Numbered from the stretch's first letter, positions 47,310 to 57,664 are shown. The stretch: 64,000 bases of DNA from Sutcliffiella horikoshii (GCF_008180725.1 NZ_VTEV01000001.1:186001-250000); one strand, 5' to 3'. Numbers and translations: made by a program. Notes: generated from the letters alone by a model not told the origin.

Positions 47310-48026
47310 TTAATTCCATCCGCCGTTTACGCCAAGCACTTGTCCCGTAATATAAGAGGACTTATCTGAAAGCAAAAAGCTTACGGAGTCGGCAACTTCA
47401 TAAGGTTGCGCTAATCTCCCCATAGGAATATCATCACTTATTTCCTGTTTTTCTTCCTCAGATAAATTATTTAGCATTTTTGTGGATACCGCTCCGGGTG
47501 CTATCGCGTTTACTCTTATTCCATTCAAGGCTACTTCTTTAGCCAGCGCTTTTACAAAAGAGATCTGTGCACCCTTAGTCATGGAATAAAGCACTTCACA
47601 GGAAGCTCCTATTTCTCCCCAAATTGAAGAAATCACCACAATATTGCCATATCTCTTTCTAACCATTTCCGGTAGAAACGCTTGAACGGTTGAATATAAT
47701 GATGTTATGTTAAGTTGAATCATATGTTGTTTTGTTTGTTCGTCGATGTCTGTCATTAATCCATAAAAAGTAGTACCTGCATTATAGATAATTGCATCAA
47801 CTGATGAATATGTGCTATTTTTGAGCTTATGTATGCCATCGTCACTCGTCAAGTCTGCTTGAATGGGAATGACCTTTTCCACGCCGAATTCTTCTTGTAA
47901 GTTATGTATGGTTTGTTTGTCTTGATTGTAATGTAAAAAGGTTATGTAGCCCTCTTTCAAGATTGTTCTGGCAATTTCTCTCCCAATATCTCCACTCGCT
48001 CCAATCAACAGTGCGGTTTTATTCAT
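47310..48026 (-). CDS. ymfI: YmfI, SDR-family EF-P 5-aminopentanone reductase
   Basis: This 238-aa short-chain dehydrogenase has TALLIGASGDIGREIA (cofactor), YNAGTTFYG, the catalytic Ser in VVISSIWGEIG, and YSMTKGAQ (YxxxK). In B. subtilis YmfI reduces the 5-aminopentanone adduct on Lys32 of elongation factor P, completing its modification. The ATG at 48026 has AAAGGA 8 nt upstream; 3 codons of the longer ORF overlap that site. A strong hairpin terminator stands immediately upstream. Confidence 0.92.
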   Translation of the reverse strand: MNKTALLIGASGDIGREIARTILKEGYITFLHYNQDKQTIHNLQEEFGVEKVIPIQADLTSDDGIHKLKNSTYSSVDAIIYNAGTTFYGLMTDIDEQTKQHMIQLNITSLYSTVQAFLPEMVRKRYGNIVVISSIWGEIGASCEVLYSMTKGAQISFVKALAKEVALNGIRVNAIAPGAVSTKMLNNLSEEEKQEISDDIPMGRLAQPYEVADSVSFLLSDKSSYITGQVLGVNGGWN

Positions 48027-48041
48027 GTTTATCATCCTTTA

Positions 48042-48080
48042 TAAAAAGAAGCCGGTTCGTGTAGTCGCGAACCGAACTTC
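48042..48080 (-). terminator. Terminator between ymfH and ymfI
   Basis: GAAGTTCGGTTCG pairs with CGAACCGGCTTC (one bulge), followed by TTTTTA on the minus strand. It ends just ahead of the ymfI ribosome site. Confidence 0.8.
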
Positions 48081-48089
48081 GTTGTATCG

Positions 48090-49373
48090 TTATTTTGGCA
48101 CAACTTGGCACGTTGTAAATGCTTCTTCTTTGATAAAGTCTTTAGCAACGGCTTGTAGGTCTTCCAGCGTAATTTTCTCAAGTTGAGGCGTGACCTCAAA
48201 AAGGTCCATATTATTAAAAGCATAACGGGTGAATTGGTTTGCGATGAACTCTGGTGAGTTAAGAGCACGCAAGAATGATCCGATTTTTTTCTTTTTAATT
48301 CTCTCAAGTTCCTGTTCTTCAATGGAATTTGGATCAAACTGCAGCAATATACTTTGAACTCTTTCTGCTAATTTGTCAGGTTCTGAAGTATCTCCGCCTA
48401 ACATGGCAAAGCCAAATCCCTTTTCTCCCGTATAATCATAAGCAAAAGTCTCATCAATCAGACCGTCATCATAAAGCTTTTGGTAATGATCGGAGCTTTT
48501 ACCGAATAAAAGGTCAAGCAATATGTTCACTGTCAATTCATGTTTAAGAAGTTCCGTTCCTTGTTTTGTTGGATTAGACTCCTTTATACCCACCATACAT
48601 TTTGACGTGTGTACATTCATTTTTAGAACTTTCTTCTTTTCGTTCACTGAAGTAGGTTCTTCATCAAATTGACGTTTTATTTCTTCTTTCTCTTTAAATG
48701 TTTTCTTTGCTTGATTATCTTTAATGAATTGCATCATCTCGGATGTATCCATAGGTCCAACAACAAATAGGAGCATGTTGCTAGGATGGTAAAAGGTTTC
48801 ATAGCATGTGTATAAAAGATCTTTTGTTATGTTGGAGATGGAATCGATGGTGCCTGCGATGTCTATTTTAACTGGGTGAGTATGGAACATGCTTTCAATT
48901 AATCCGAAATAGGCACGCCAATCGGCATTATCCTCATACATCGTGATTTCTTGCCCGATGATTCCCTTCTCTTTCTCCACTGTTTTTTCCGTAAAATATG
49001 GTGCTTGCACAAAATCCATCAAGGTTTCAAGATTTTGTTCAACATTTGATGTACTGGAGAAGAGGTAGGCCGTTCTTGTAAAAGAGGTAAAGGCATTGGC
49101 TGATGCACCTTGTTTACTGAAATCTTGGAAAACGTCCCCATGCTCCTTTTCAAAAAGTTTATGTTCGAGAAAATGAGCGATTCCATCTGGTACCGTTACA
49201 TAGTCATCCTGACCAAGTGGTACAAATTTATTATCGATAGATCCGTATTTTGTCGTGAATGTTGCATACGTTTTATGAAACCCGGATTTCGGCAAAAGGT
49301 ATACTTCTAGACCATTGTCAAGCGTTTCATGATATAGGTTCTCTTCCAGCTGTTTAAATTCGATTTTTTCCAT
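48090..49373 (-). CDS. ymfH: YmfH, M16 family metallopeptidase with intact zinc motif
   Basis: This 427-aa protein has the inverted zinc motif HFLEH (GIAHFLEHKLFEKE, near residue 70) and a downstream Glu, so it is the catalytically competent half. Its upstream neighbour YmfF lacks the motif. Paired M16 proteins of this kind usually form a heterodimer. The B. subtilis pair has been linked to peptide processing and heterologous antimicrobial peptide maturation. ymfH follows ymfF by 3 nt. AGGAGG is 8 nt before the ATG. Confidence 0.93.
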   Translation of the reverse strand: MEKIEFKQLEENLYHETLDNGLEVYLLPKSGFHKTYATFTTKYGSIDNKFVPLGQDDYVTVPDGIAHFLEHKLFEKEHGDVFQDFSKQGASANAFTSFTRTAYLFSSTSNVEQNLETLMDFVQAPYFTEKTVEKEKGIIGQEITMYEDNADWRAYFGLIESMFHTHPVKIDIAGTIDSISNITKDLLYTCYETFYHPSNMLLFVVGPMDTSEMMQFIKDNQAKKTFKEKEEIKRQFDEEPTSVNEKKKVLKMNVHTSKCMVGIKESNPTKQGTELLKHELTVNILLDLLFGKSSDHYQKLYDDGLIDETFAYDYTGEKGFGFAMLGGDTSEPDKLAERVQSILLQFDPNSIEEQELERIKKKKIGSFLRALNSPEFIANQFTRYAFNNMDLFEVTPQLEKITLEDLQAVAKDFIKEEAFTTCQVVPK

Positions 49374-49376
49374 CTC

Positions 49377-50657
49377 TTACGCCTCCTTCCCAGTTAGAAA
49401 ATAAGTTGTATCGAGTTCTACCAACTTGGCAACTTCCTGAATCTGCTCTTTTGTAACATTTTCTACCCCTTCAAGGAATGCTTCAATTGGTTTGTCAACT
49501 TCAGAAACCTCATTGTTGTACAGGATTTCAATCAATCCTCTTGCAGTATCAATGGTTTCGAGAATTTGATTTTTTATGACCGCTTTGGTCTGGGAAATTT
49601 CCCCGTCGGTATATTCTCCTTGCCTCATCGCTTCAATCTGTTTGTTGATGATTGTTACCGCTTTTTCGTAATTGGAAAAGTCAATACCTGACATGACGAG
49701 CAACAACCCTTTATGACTCTCCACCCTAGACGCAGCATAATACGCTAAACTTTCCTTCTCCCTTACATTAATAAAGAGCTTGGAATGGGAAAATCCGCCA
49801 AAAATACCGTTAAAGACTTGCAAAGCATAATAAAGATCATCTTTGAATGTCACATTCGTTCTATATCCTATATTTAATTTCCCTTGCTTAATATCCTGGC
49901 GCTCAATTACTTCGTTCGGTTCTTTATTATCTTTGTTAGGTTGCGTAATAGAAGACGTTACTTTGTTATCCTGATCAGGCAATACAAAGTACTTTTTTAC
50001 ATATTCGTCTACTTCTTCCTCTTTTACATCGCCAACCAAGTAAAGATGAATATCATTTGTTTTTAACATGTTTTGATAATAGTTATATAGGGATTCTGAT
50101 GTTATGGCATCTACTTTATCCTTCTCACCGTTTGCACTCAAGCGGTAAGGTTCTTCTGCACACATCTCTTCAATGAGGCGCTGGCTAGCATAACGCATTT
50201 TATCATCGTATACAGATTGGATTCTTTGTTTTAACGCCCTTTTTTCTTTATCCACTGTTGCTGTCTTAAAGCCATTTCTTTCAGTTACGGGCTTTAATAG
50301 TACTTCACTTAACAGCTCAATCCCTCTTTCAAGGAGCGGTGTGGAATCTTTTAGAAACTTTTCATTGGCAATTTCCAACCTTATAGAAATGATGTGATCT
50401 TCACCTTTTTTGCTTAGATCCACTGCAAGGCTAGCACCATATAATTCATCAAGATATGCCCTGAACTGGGAAGGTTGGGGATGGGACTCTGTTGCGTTTT
50501 GAAGGACATACGGCATTAATGCACGAACTGTTACATCTTCTTCTGATAACGGAGCCTTTACTTTCAATACAATAGTATTCGTCTTGAATTTATTGGTCGG
50601 GATAGTGTGAACGTTAATTCCATTAAGGGTGTACGTTCTTTCATCAACTAATTTCAA
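49377..50657 (-). CDS. ymfF: YmfF, M16 family protein lacking the zinc-binding motif
   Basis: This 426-aa protein has the M16 fold, with RTNVTFKDDLYYALQVFNGIFGG and FINVREKESLAYYAASRVESH in its C-terminal half. No HxxEH is present in the N-terminal domain. It is expected to be the substrate-binding partner of YmfH. A TTG start at 50657 is preferred, with AAAGGAGG 7 nt upstream and KLVDERTYTLNGINVH matching the family start. It is the first gene of ymfF-ymfH. Confidence 0.92.
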   Translation of the reverse strand: MKLVDERTYTLNGINVHTIPTNKFKTNTIVLKVKAPLSEEDVTVRALMPYVLQNATESHPQPSQFRAYLDELYGASLAVDLSKKGEDHIISIRLEIANEKFLKDSTPLLERGIELLSEVLLKPVTERNGFKTATVDKEKRALKQRIQSVYDDKMRYASQRLIEEMCAEEPYRLSANGEKDKVDAITSESLYNYYQNMLKTNDIHLYLVGDVKEEEVDEYVKKYFVLPDQDNKVTSSITQPNKDNKEPNEVIERQDIKQGKLNIGYRTNVTFKDDLYYALQVFNGIFGGFSHSKLFINVREKESLAYYAASRVESHKGLLLVMSGIDFSNYEKAVTIINKQIEAMRQGEYTDGEISQTKAVIKNQILETIDTARGLIEILYNNEVSEVDKPIEAFLEGVENVTKEQIQEVAKLVELDTTYFLTGKEA

Positions 50658-50830
50658 GAAATCTCCTCCTTTACTTTGATGCGGGCACAACAGATTTCAT
50701 CCTGTTAATTAATCGTATAAAAATATAGACAGTACTATTCTTTCTATAACGTTCAAAAAATAGTCCTAAACCCAATATAACGTTAAATTAGAAAGATTTA
50801 CAAGTCAGACAACCTAGAGATGCACAAATT

Positions 50831-50858
50831 AAAAACACCACGGTTTCGTGGTGTTTTT
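50831..50858 (-). terminator. Terminator of ymfC
   Basis: AAAAACACCACG-GTTT equivalents: a 12-bp perfect stem with a 4-nt loop, flanked by T-tract on the minus strand. Confidence 0.9.
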
Positions 50859-50865
50859 AAAACTT

Positions 50866-51591
50866 CTATGGACGTTTTCTTAATACATGGAAACTAAATT
50901 TGTCTGCTCTGAAGTAATTGAGTGAATAAAGAATTGGCTCATCATTTTGATCGTAGTGCATTTGTTTTAGTACAAGTAATGCCGTTTCAGGTTCACATTC
51001 GAGGATAGGTGAAATTTTATCATGATAGCCTATTGGTTCGATATGTGTTACAGCATAAGATATATATCTTCCTGCTTCTTTTTCAAGAAGTTTCAAGAGT
51101 GATTCGTTCTTATAGGATTGATAGTCTTCTACAATCGTGGTAGGAATCTTATCAATACAGTAAACAACTGGAAGATCATTCGCTGTTCGTACACGTTCAA
51201 AATGAAGGACTTCACGAATTTCTTTATCATTGAATTTAATTAATTCTTCATCGCTTGGTGTCTCAATTGTAGAAGTTAAGAAGACTGTCCCTGGTTTCAT
51301 TCCAGCTTGTGAAATCATTTCCGTAACAGAATTTAGCTGTTCAATCCCGGATGAGAACAGAGGCTTAGAATTTACAAATGTTCCAACACCATGCCTTCTT
51401 ACCACAATATTTTCTTCTTCCAATACGCGCAATGCTTCTCGCAGAGTTGCCCTGCTAACTCCTAGTCGTCGAGACAATTCGAATTCGGAAGGTAATTTCT
51501 CTTTTTCTTTATACACCTTGTTCTCGATATCTTGCTTTAATTTGTCTACAACTAGTAAATACAAATGTCTGCTGTCTGACCGAATCGTCAT
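50866..51591 (-). CDS. ymfC: YmfC, GntR/HutC-family transcriptional regulator
   Basis: This 241-aa regulator has an N-terminal winged helix ([29 protein letters not shown]) and a C-terminal UTRA effector domain ([20 protein letters not shown]). UTRA domains bind small metabolites. In B. subtilis ymfC neighbours a nucleoside-transport region; here ymfF-ymfH follow instead, so the target is unclear. GGGGGA precedes the ATG. Confidence 0.9.
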   Translation of the reverse strand: MTIRSDSRHLYLLVVDKLKQDIENKVYKEKEKLPSEFELSRRLGVSRATLREALRVLEEENIVVRRHGVGTFVNSKPLFSSGIEQLNSVTEMISQAGMKPGTVFLTSTIETPSDEELIKFNDKEIREVLHFERVRTANDLPVVYCIDKIPTTIVEDYQSYKNESLLKLLEKEAGRYISYAVTHIEPIGYHDKISPILECEPETALLVLKQMHYDQNDEPILYSLNYFRADKFSFHVLRKRP

Positions 51592-51781
51592 AACTGATCC
51601 CCCATTAACCGTTTACAAAACACTTTTCATGTTTTCCTATTAATCCAAAATAATATAACACTTTTTAGGGGTAAAATAAATAGAAATTAAAGGATTTTGT
51701 CGAAAAAGTAAGCGAATTATAGGTTTATCATTCATTATGAAAAATAAAAGACGGCTTTTCAGAGCCGCCTTTTACTTTTGT

Positions 51782-54133
51782 TTACGAACCGACATCTTCA
51801 CTTTGATTTCCTGATACTAATACAGTTCGTGGTTTACTGCCTTCATAAGGACCGACTACTCCCCTTACTTCCATGGCGTCAATAAGCCTTGCTGCTCTTG
51901 TATAGCCTATGCGGAAACGACGCTGAAGCATGGATACAGAGGCAGTCTGCATCTCTAAGACAAGCTGAACTGCATCATCATAAAGGTCGTCATTTACATC
52001 TTCCACTTCTTCATTGATATCTTGAGGAATCATTTCTTCTTGATATTGTGCTTTCTGCTGATCAATGACAAAGTCCACAATCCGCTCGACCTCTTCATCA
52101 GAAAGGAAAGCACCCTGTACCCTTATAGGTTTGGAAGCACCAACCGGTAGAAACAGCATATCCCCTCTACCAAGAAGTTTTTCCGCTCCACCCATATCCA
52201 ATATCGTTCTAGAGTCTGTTTGAGAAGAAACACTAAAGGCAATCCGGGATGGAATATTCGCTTTAATAACCCCGGTGATAACATCTACAGATGGTCGTTG
52301 TGTGGCAATGATTAGATGTATTCCAGCTGCACGAGCCATCTGAGCAAGCCTTGTTATGCAATCTTCCACATCAGAGGAAGCGACCATCATCAGGTCTGCA
52401 AGCTCATCGACAATCACCACAATGTATGGCAAGGAAGGCTGTTTCGCTTCTTCATCTTGGTTGTGTCTCTTTATGTAATCATTGTATCCCTCAATATTTC
52501 TCGTACCTGTGTGAGAAAACAGCTCATAACGACGTTCCATTTCATTTACTACTTTTTTCAGTGCTTGAGAAGCCTTTTTAGGATCTGTTACTACTGGTGC
52601 TAAGAGATGAGGTACACCGTTATACATGTTTAACTCTACCATTTTTGGGTCAATCATCATCATTTTCACTTCATGAGGCTTTGCACGGACCAAAATACTA
52701 GTGATAATTCCGTTTATACAAACACTTTTCCCACTTCCAGTTGCACCCGCAACGAGAAGATGGGGCATTTTATTGAGCTCTGCTACGACAGAATCTCCAG
52801 AAATATCACGACCTAAGCCAATCAATAATTTCGCATCGGGCTTCTCAGCCTGTTTGGTATCCAATACTTCTCTTAAGGACACCATTGCCACTTCATTATT
52901 TGGTACTTCAATCCCAATAGCTGATTTACCAGGTATCGGAGCTTCTATTCGTATATCTTTGGCAGCCAGGGCAAGCGCCAAATCGTCGCTTAAGTTTACA
53001 ATTTTACTTACCTTTACACCTACATCCGGATATACTTCATATTTTGTCACGGCTGGACCGAGATGAACTTTTGTCACTTTTGCTTTTACACCGAAACTGG
53101 CAAACGTCTTCTCTAATTTTCTAGCGTTCTGATAGATGTTTTCATGTTCTGTAGTTTGATGATTTGCTATTGGCTTGTTTAGAAGATCAAGAGATGGAAG
53201 AACATATTCTTTATTTTCCACTTCTGTAAAGGCCATTGGACCTGCAATTAGTTCTCCGGCTTCTTCTTGGCCCGCAACTTTGTCATCACTTATAGAAGGA
53301 GAAGCTAAAGTCTCCGTCTCCTGATTATTTTCTGTTTCTCGGTCGTTAAAAGAAGAAATGATAGGAGGAGAGATAAGTTCTTCTGTTGAAGTATCCTCCA
53401 CAACAAGGACTTCTTCTGGTTTATCTTTTTTCTCTTCCTTTTGCTTTTTCTCTTCTGCTTGTTTTTCTTTTTTCCGTTTGTTACTGTCCTCTTTCCAACC
53501 TTTCATATCATCCATAAATGCAAGCCATTGGTTCTTTGCAAATCCAAATAAGCCGGCAGCGACTTTGAGTACAGTATCATTGAGGGATTTACCTGTAACT
53601 AATATAATTCCAATTACGATGAATATCATTGCTATCCACTGTGCACCACGTGCATCAAACAGGAGATGGAACAGAGCAAATAATATTGCACCCATCATTC
53701 CCCCACCAAGGTCTGTTGTACTTGTTTCTCCGTTTACTTCCAGCCAGAAAAGCTCCCATGTATTGCCGATAACAGATGGGTCAGCAAACGAGCCTCCGCG
53801 TGACAGCATCCTGAACAGGGTGACATGGCTTAGTAACAAAACAGACATCATAATAACATACACACCAACCAATTGCCTTGAGAAGAAGGTAGGTAACTCT
53901 CTTTTCCAGATGATATATCCGGATAAGAGCAATAACCCAAGAAGCATGAGCATATACCATTCTCCACTAAAAAAACGAAATAATAGAACAAAGGTTTGTC
54001 CTACCATACCAAGTTTGGCAATAGCTATACATGTAATGGCCAACAACAGCAGCCCCATAACTTCAAAAGTGACTGTGCGTTTCCATTCATCCCGGTTTTT
54101 GGTTTTTCTTTGTCTCTTTTTTCGTTTTGTCAT
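51782..54133 (-). CDS. spoIIIE: SpoIIIE, FtsK-family DNA translocase
   Basis: This 783-aa protein has four to five N-terminal membrane helices (residues about 20-180), an acidic Glu/Lys-rich linker to about residue 300, and a RecA-like motor. The motor has [14 protein letters not shown] (Walker A) and [14 protein letters not shown] (Walker B). A C-terminal gamma winged-helix domain ([20 protein letters not shown]) reads orientation sequences. It pumps the chromosome into the forespore at the polar septum. ATG 54133 has AGGTG 6 nt upstream. Confidence 0.97.
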   Translation of the reverse strand: MTKRKKRQRKTKNRDEWKRTVTFEVMGLLLLAITCIAIAKLGMVGQTFVLLFRFFSGEWYMLMLLGLLLLSGYIIWKRELPTFFSRQLVGVYVIMMSVLLLSHVTLFRMLSRGGSFADPSVIGNTWELFWLEVNGETSTTDLGGGMMGAILFALFHLLFDARGAQWIAMIFIVIGIILVTGKSLNDTVLKVAAGLFGFAKNQWLAFMDDMKGWKEDSNKRKKEKQAEEKKQKEEKKDKPEEVLVVEDTSTEELISPPIISSFNDRETENNQETETLASPSISDDKVAGQEEAGELIAGPMAFTEVENKEYVLPSLDLLNKPIANHQTTEHENIYQNARKLEKTFASFGVKAKVTKVHLGPAVTKYEVYPDVGVKVSKIVNLSDDLALALAAKDIRIEAPIPGKSAIGIEVPNNEVAMVSLREVLDTKQAEKPDAKLLIGLGRDISGDSVVAELNKMPHLLVAGATGSGKSVCINGIITSILVRAKPHEVKMMMIDPKMVELNMYNGVPHLLAPVVTDPKKASQALKKVVNEMERRYELFSHTGTRNIEGYNDYIKRHNQDEEAKQPSLPYIVVIVDELADLMMVASSDVEDCITRLAQMARAAGIHLIIATQRPSVDVITGVIKANIPSRIAFSVSSQTDSRTILDMGGAEKLLGRGDMLFLPVGASKPIRVQGAFLSDEEVERIVDFVIDQQKAQYQEEMIPQDINEEVEDVNDDLYDDAVQLVLEMQTASVSMLQRRFRIGYTRAARLIDAMEVRGVVGPYEGSKPRTVLVSGNQSEDVGS

Positions 54134-54159
54134 TATTCTCACCTATCTGACTATAATGA

Positions 54160-54195
54160 GAAGACGAAAGCAGCCAACAAATACTGGCTGCTTTT
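54160..54195 (-). terminator. Possible terminator of tepA-ylzJ
   Basis: AGCAGCCA/TGGCTGCT hairpin with a 7-8 nt loop on the minus strand, but only a short T-run follows in that direction. Confidence 0.45.
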
Positions 54196-54243
54196 TCCTC
54201 TGATGCTTGTATTATAACATAAGCCCTAACTCTTGAAACGGTG

Positions 54244-54456
54244 TTAAAGAAAATTAATCGTTTGACCTGGAGAATACTCGGTACTAAGATAGTGTGCCGG
54301 GTCTGTGCTTAAATTTCGGACGATTTGATAGGCGTTCATATCCGTTTGTTGAACAACCAAGGAAACGCCGTTAAAATCTATCACACGTTGCTTTTCATAT
54401 TCTCCATTCTCCACTGGAAAAATCAATTCCTGAGGCATGGTCGTATAGAGAATCAT
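54244..54456 (-). CDS. ylzJ: YlzJ-like small protein
   Basis: This 70-aa protein begins [18 protein letters not shown], the conserved opening of the YlzJ family, with [11 protein letters not shown] later. It has no membrane segment and its function is unknown. It overlaps the tepA stop by 4 nt (ATGA), so the two are translationally coupled, as in other Bacillaceae. Confidence 0.88.
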   Translation of the reverse strand: MILYTTMPQELIFPVENGEYEKQRVIDFNGVSLVVQQTDMNAYQIVRNLSTDPAHYLSTEYSPGQTINFL

Positions 54457-55211
54457 TGCAGCATCTTCCCTTCTTCTGTTTTACCTGGATTTTTCGCTTC
54501 TACCATCTCGTTTAGCTTTCGGATGGCTTCTCCTACTCCCCCTACTTGATCAATCAATCCATACTCGACAGCGTCCGCTCCAACAACATTGGTCCCGATA
54601 TCACGCGTGAGATTTCCTTTTGAAAGCATCAATTCCTTGAATTTTTCTTCAGGGATACCGGAGTTTTTGGTTACAAAGTTGATGACCCTATCTTGCATTT
54701 TATCAAGGTATTCAAAGGTTTGTGGAACACCGATAACCAGACCTGTCAACCGCACAGGATGAATCGTCATGGTGGCAGTTTCTGCAATAAAGGAATAGTC
54801 ACAAGATACCGCAATAGGCACCCCGATTGAGTGCCCGCCACCAAGTACGAGTGAGACCGTTGGTTTTGACAAGGAAGCTAGCATTTCAGAAATAGCCAAT
54901 CCAGCTTCGACATCCCCACCAACCGTATTTAAAATAACTAGCAGTCCTTCAATATTTGGGTTTTGCTCAATTGCAACAATTTGAGGAATGACATGTTCGT
55001 ATTTAGTTGTTTTATTTTGAGGAGGTAATTGGACGTGTCCCTCAATTTGACCCACAATGGTCAGGCAATGTATTTTGGAGTCAGATGGCATTTGCGCAAC
55101 ATTCGTTTGACCAAGCTGCTGAATTTTATTTACTAAGGAATCCTTCCCTGCATCAGGTTTGTTAGGCTCTCCTTGTGGTTGTTCCGATGACTGGTATGTA
55201 TAATCAGACAT
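54453..55211 (-). CDS. tepA: TepA (YmfB), ClpP-like translocation-enhancing peptidase
   Basis: This 252-aa protein has a crotonase/ClpP-type fold: [43 protein letters not shown] with the likely nucleophile Ser, and [15 protein letters not shown] with the His. In B. subtilis TepA is a cytosolic ClpP-class protein related to signal-peptide degradation and protein export. GGAAGGAG precedes the ATG. Confidence 0.92.
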   Translation of the reverse strand: MSDYTYQSSEQPQGEPNKPDAGKDSLVNKIQQLGQTNVAQMPSDSKIHCLTIVGQIEGHVQLPPQNKTTKYEHVIPQIVAIEQNPNIEGLLVILNTVGGDVEAGLAISEMLASLSKPTVSLVLGGGHSIGVPIAVSCDYSFIAETATMTIHPVRLTGLVIGVPQTFEYLDKMQDRVINFVTKNSGIPEEKFKELMLSKGNLTRDIGTNVVGADAVEYGLIDQVGGVGEAIRKLNEMVEAKNPGKTEEGKMLQ

Positions 55212-55295
55212 GCGACAATCTCCTTCCGTCCCTTATAGAATAAGTTTTCTCTAGTATAGTATTGACTCGATGCATTTTTTCATTCGCAACGATAA

Positions 55296-55340
55296 GAAAA
55301 ACAAAACCCGCAACATGACATTAATTGCCACATTGCGGGT
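55296..55340 (-). terminator. Terminator of rnjB
   Basis: ACCCGCAATGTGGC pairs with GTCATGTTGCGGGT on the minus strand, followed by TTTGTTTTTC. Confidence 0.85.
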
Positions 55341-55351
55341 AAGAAACGCTA

Positions 55352-57016
55352 TTACACTTCCATGATAATTGGAAGGATCATTGGTCGGCGTCTAGTCTTT
55401 TCATATAAGTGCTGATTGAGGGATTCTCTAATTTTCAGCTTCAAGCTTGACCACTCAAGAATCTGTTCTTTTACGGCATTGTGGAGAATTTCTGTCACGA
55501 TAGCATTTGCCTTGTCTAGAAGCTCTTCTGACTCACGGACATATACAAAACCTCTTGAAAGAATTTCTGGACCGGCAATAATTCTTTTTTGGCTTTTACT
55601 GATGGAAACAACCACCACCATAATGCCGTCTTGAGACAATAACCTGCGATCTCTTAAAACAATGTTACCAATGTCCCCAACTCCGAGACCATCTATTAGC
55701 ACATTCCCGGCATAGACTTTTCCAGCATATTTTCCAGTACCTTTGTTAAATTCAACAACTTCTCCCTTATTCAATAGGAAAATGTTTTCCTTATCAATAC
55801 CAACGCTTTCTGCTACCTTGGAAAGCGCTCGTTGCATTTTGAATTCTCCTTGGATAGGAAGAACATATTTTGGCTTAAGTAAGTTTAACATTAACTTAAG
55901 TTCTTCTTGACAACCGTGCCCGGAAGAATGAATTTTCTTTTGACCATAAATGACAACTGCTCCAGCCCTATATAACTTATCTATTACTTTAGCTACCGTT
56001 AATTCTGTTCCAGGTGACGGGGAAGCTGCAATCATAACAATGTCTTGTTGTTTGATTTGAGCATGTTTATGCGTACCTTTGGCCATTTTCAAAAGGGATG
56101 ACATAAGTTGTGAATGCGTGCCAATTGTAAGGACAACTACATTATCATCTTTTAGGTTGCCAAGTTCATTAACAGGTACAAGCAGGTCATCTGGAATGTG
56201 TAAATATTCTAGTTCTGTCGCAATTGTGAAGTTGCGATCTGTTGGATGAGAAACGACTACAAGCTTTCTGTTGCTATCCACAGCAGCTTGAACAATCTGT
56301 TGAATTCGACCGACATTTGTAGACAGGCATGCTGCAAACACACGGCCCTTTGCATTATAGGTTACATCCGCAATCTCTTGTCTGACAACGGATTCTGAAA
56401 TCGTATAGCCAGGTTTCTCTGCATTCGTGCTATCTGATAACACACATAATACACCTTTGTTCCCGATTTCCGCAATTTTGCCCAAATCTGCATTCTGGGA
56501 TAACTGGGATTGATCAAATTTGAAGTCTCCTGTATGAACGATGGCACCTTGTGGTGTGTTAAAGCATATGCCTACGGAATCCGGTATGCTGTGGTTCGTT
56601 CTAAAAAAGGTTACTGTGGTTTCGAGCAATTCTAAGACAGTGCTGTCATCTACCTCTTTAAACTCCACCTGCCCTTTAGATCCAAGCCCGTTCACAAGTT
56701 CTTTTGCAAGCGCCAGTGTAAACTTAGTACCATACACAGGAGCTTTAAATTTCCTAAGGATGTATGCAAGTCCTCCCATATGTTCTTCATGCCCATGTGT
56801 AAGGAATATTCCCTGAATCTTATCCTTATTATCCTCAAGATAAGTCGTATCTGGTATGACCATATCAATACCGAGCATCCCATCTTCTGGGATCATGACA
56901 CCTGTATCCATGATATAAATGGAATCTTCCATTTCTAAAACGTACATATTTTTACCGATTTCCCCAATCCCCCCGAGGGCAAACACTTTAAGTTTCTCTG
57001 TCTGTGGTGTATTCAC
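55352..57016 (-). CDS. rnjB: Ribonuclease J2
   Basis: This 554-aa metallo-beta-lactamase/beta-CASP RNase is the partner of RNase J1. It has THGHEEHMGG at residues 73-82, HSIPDSVGI, GDFKFDQS and SGHGCQEELKLM, and ends RRRPMILPIIMEV. Location next to dapA and tepA identifies it as RnjB. It retains the histidines of the HxHxxH site that B. subtilis J2 has partly lost, yet the usual GSQGEP block of the beta-CASP region reads GTHSQLMSS. The start is GTG 57016 with AGGAGG 7 nt upstream; the ATG further up precedes the ribosome site. Confidence 0.93.
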   Translation of the reverse strand: MNTPQTEKLKVFALGGIGEIGKNMYVLEMEDSIYIMDTGVMIPEDGMLGIDMVIPDTTYLEDNKDKIQGIFLTHGHEEHMGGLAYILRKFKAPVYGTKFTLALAKELVNGLGSKGQVEFKEVDDSTVLELLETTVTFFRTNHSIPDSVGICFNTPQGAIVHTGDFKFDQSQLSQNADLGKIAEIGNKGVLCVLSDSTNAEKPGYTISESVVRQEIADVTYNAKGRVFAACLSTNVGRIQQIVQAAVDSNRKLVVVSHPTDRNFTIATELEYLHIPDDLLVPVNELGNLKDDNVVVLTIGTHSQLMSSLLKMAKGTHKHAQIKQQDIVMIAASPSPGTELTVAKVIDKLYRAGAVVIYGQKKIHSSGHGCQEELKLMLNLLKPKYVLPIQGEFKMQRALSKVAESVGIDKENIFLLNKGEVVEFNKGTGKYAGKVYAGNVLIDGLGVGDIGNIVLRDRRLLSQDGIMVVVVSISKSQKRIIAGPEILSRGFVYVRESEELLDKANAIVTEILHNAVKEQILEWSSLKLKIRESLNQHLYEKTRRRPMILPIIMEV

Positions 57017-57260
57017 TTTTTTACCTCCTATATATCTGTAAACCGAATTATGACGATAATGCACGCTTTGCATCAAGAGATCTATTAAATTTTTAGCTAC
57101 CTAGTGCCAAATCAATATCCGCTCCATGTCATTTGAAATTATTATAACGTATGAAAGAATTGGAATACAAGAAATATTATAACAACTGGAATTTAATGGG
57201 TTTAATTAAGAAAAACCTGGCGAACCGCCCGGTTTTAATCTTAGTTGCTAGTTATGCACC

Positions 57261-57389
57261 GCTGTTGATTTCCGCAAATGGCTTCGCTTTCCTAGGGGGC
57301 GCTGCTGGAGCCTCCTCGGCTACGCCTGCGGGGTCTCCACCTAGCACTATCTCCCTCAGGAGTCTCTGCCTTTTGCTCCAATCAACAGC
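57261..57389. repeat. Dispersed intergenic element with inverted ends (copy A)
   Basis: GCTGTTGATT at 57261 and AATCAACAGC ending at 57389 are a perfect 10-bp terminal inverted repeat. The interior carries GAGCCTCCTC and GGGGTCTC as in the other copies. A spurious plus-strand reading frame crosses it. Confidence 0.9.
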
Positions 57390-57477
57390 TATAGATTACT
57401 ATAACGAAACGTTACTGCTTTTTGAGTTTACTCAGTTACATAGTCTTCATAAACCCTTAGGTAAATGCAGTAGCCAA

Positions 57478-57600
57478 GTTGATTGTAGTGGCAGGCGCGT
57501 AGACGCCCGCGGGAGGAAGGGACAGGTGAGACCCCGCAACGGAGTGAGGAGGCTCACGGACCGCCCGCAGGCAAGCGAAGCGCCTGGAACGGAAATCAAC
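57478..57600. repeat. Inverted partner element, full length (copy D)
   Basis: On the plus strand it runs GTTGATTGTAGTGG to CGGAAATCAAC with 7-bp inverted ends (GTTGATT/AATCAAC). The core GAGACCCCGCAACGG then GAGGAGGCTC is the reverse complement of copy A's core. Thus copies A and D face each other across 88 nt. Two GCGGGCG words on its minus strand bracket the part missing from copy E. Confidence 0.88.
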
Positions 57601-57619
57601 AGTTATCAAAATTTTTCTC

Positions 57620-57659
57620 AAAAAAAAACCAAAGCTTCCTATTAAGCCTTGGTTTTTTT
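57620..57659 (-). terminator. Terminator of dapG-dapA
   Basis: AAAACCAAGGCTT pairs with AAGCTTTGGTTTT (one mismatch), followed by a long T-run on the minus strand. Confidence 0.85.
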
Positions 57660-57664
57660 GCATA

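Noticed and set aside
48032-48337. 101-codon minus-strand frame overlapping the end of ymfH
   Set aside because: Alternative frame of ymfH without a ribosome site; it crosses the terminator hairpin.
53358-54203. 281-codon plus-strand frame opposite spoIIIE
   Set aside because: It is antisense to the well-supported spoIIIE linker and membrane domain, with serine-rich shadow composition.
57151-57645. 164-codon plus-strand frame
   Set aside because: It runs through the two inverted-ended elements and into the dapA terminator, has no ribosome site and no family resemblance; it is a GC-rich by-product of the repeat.
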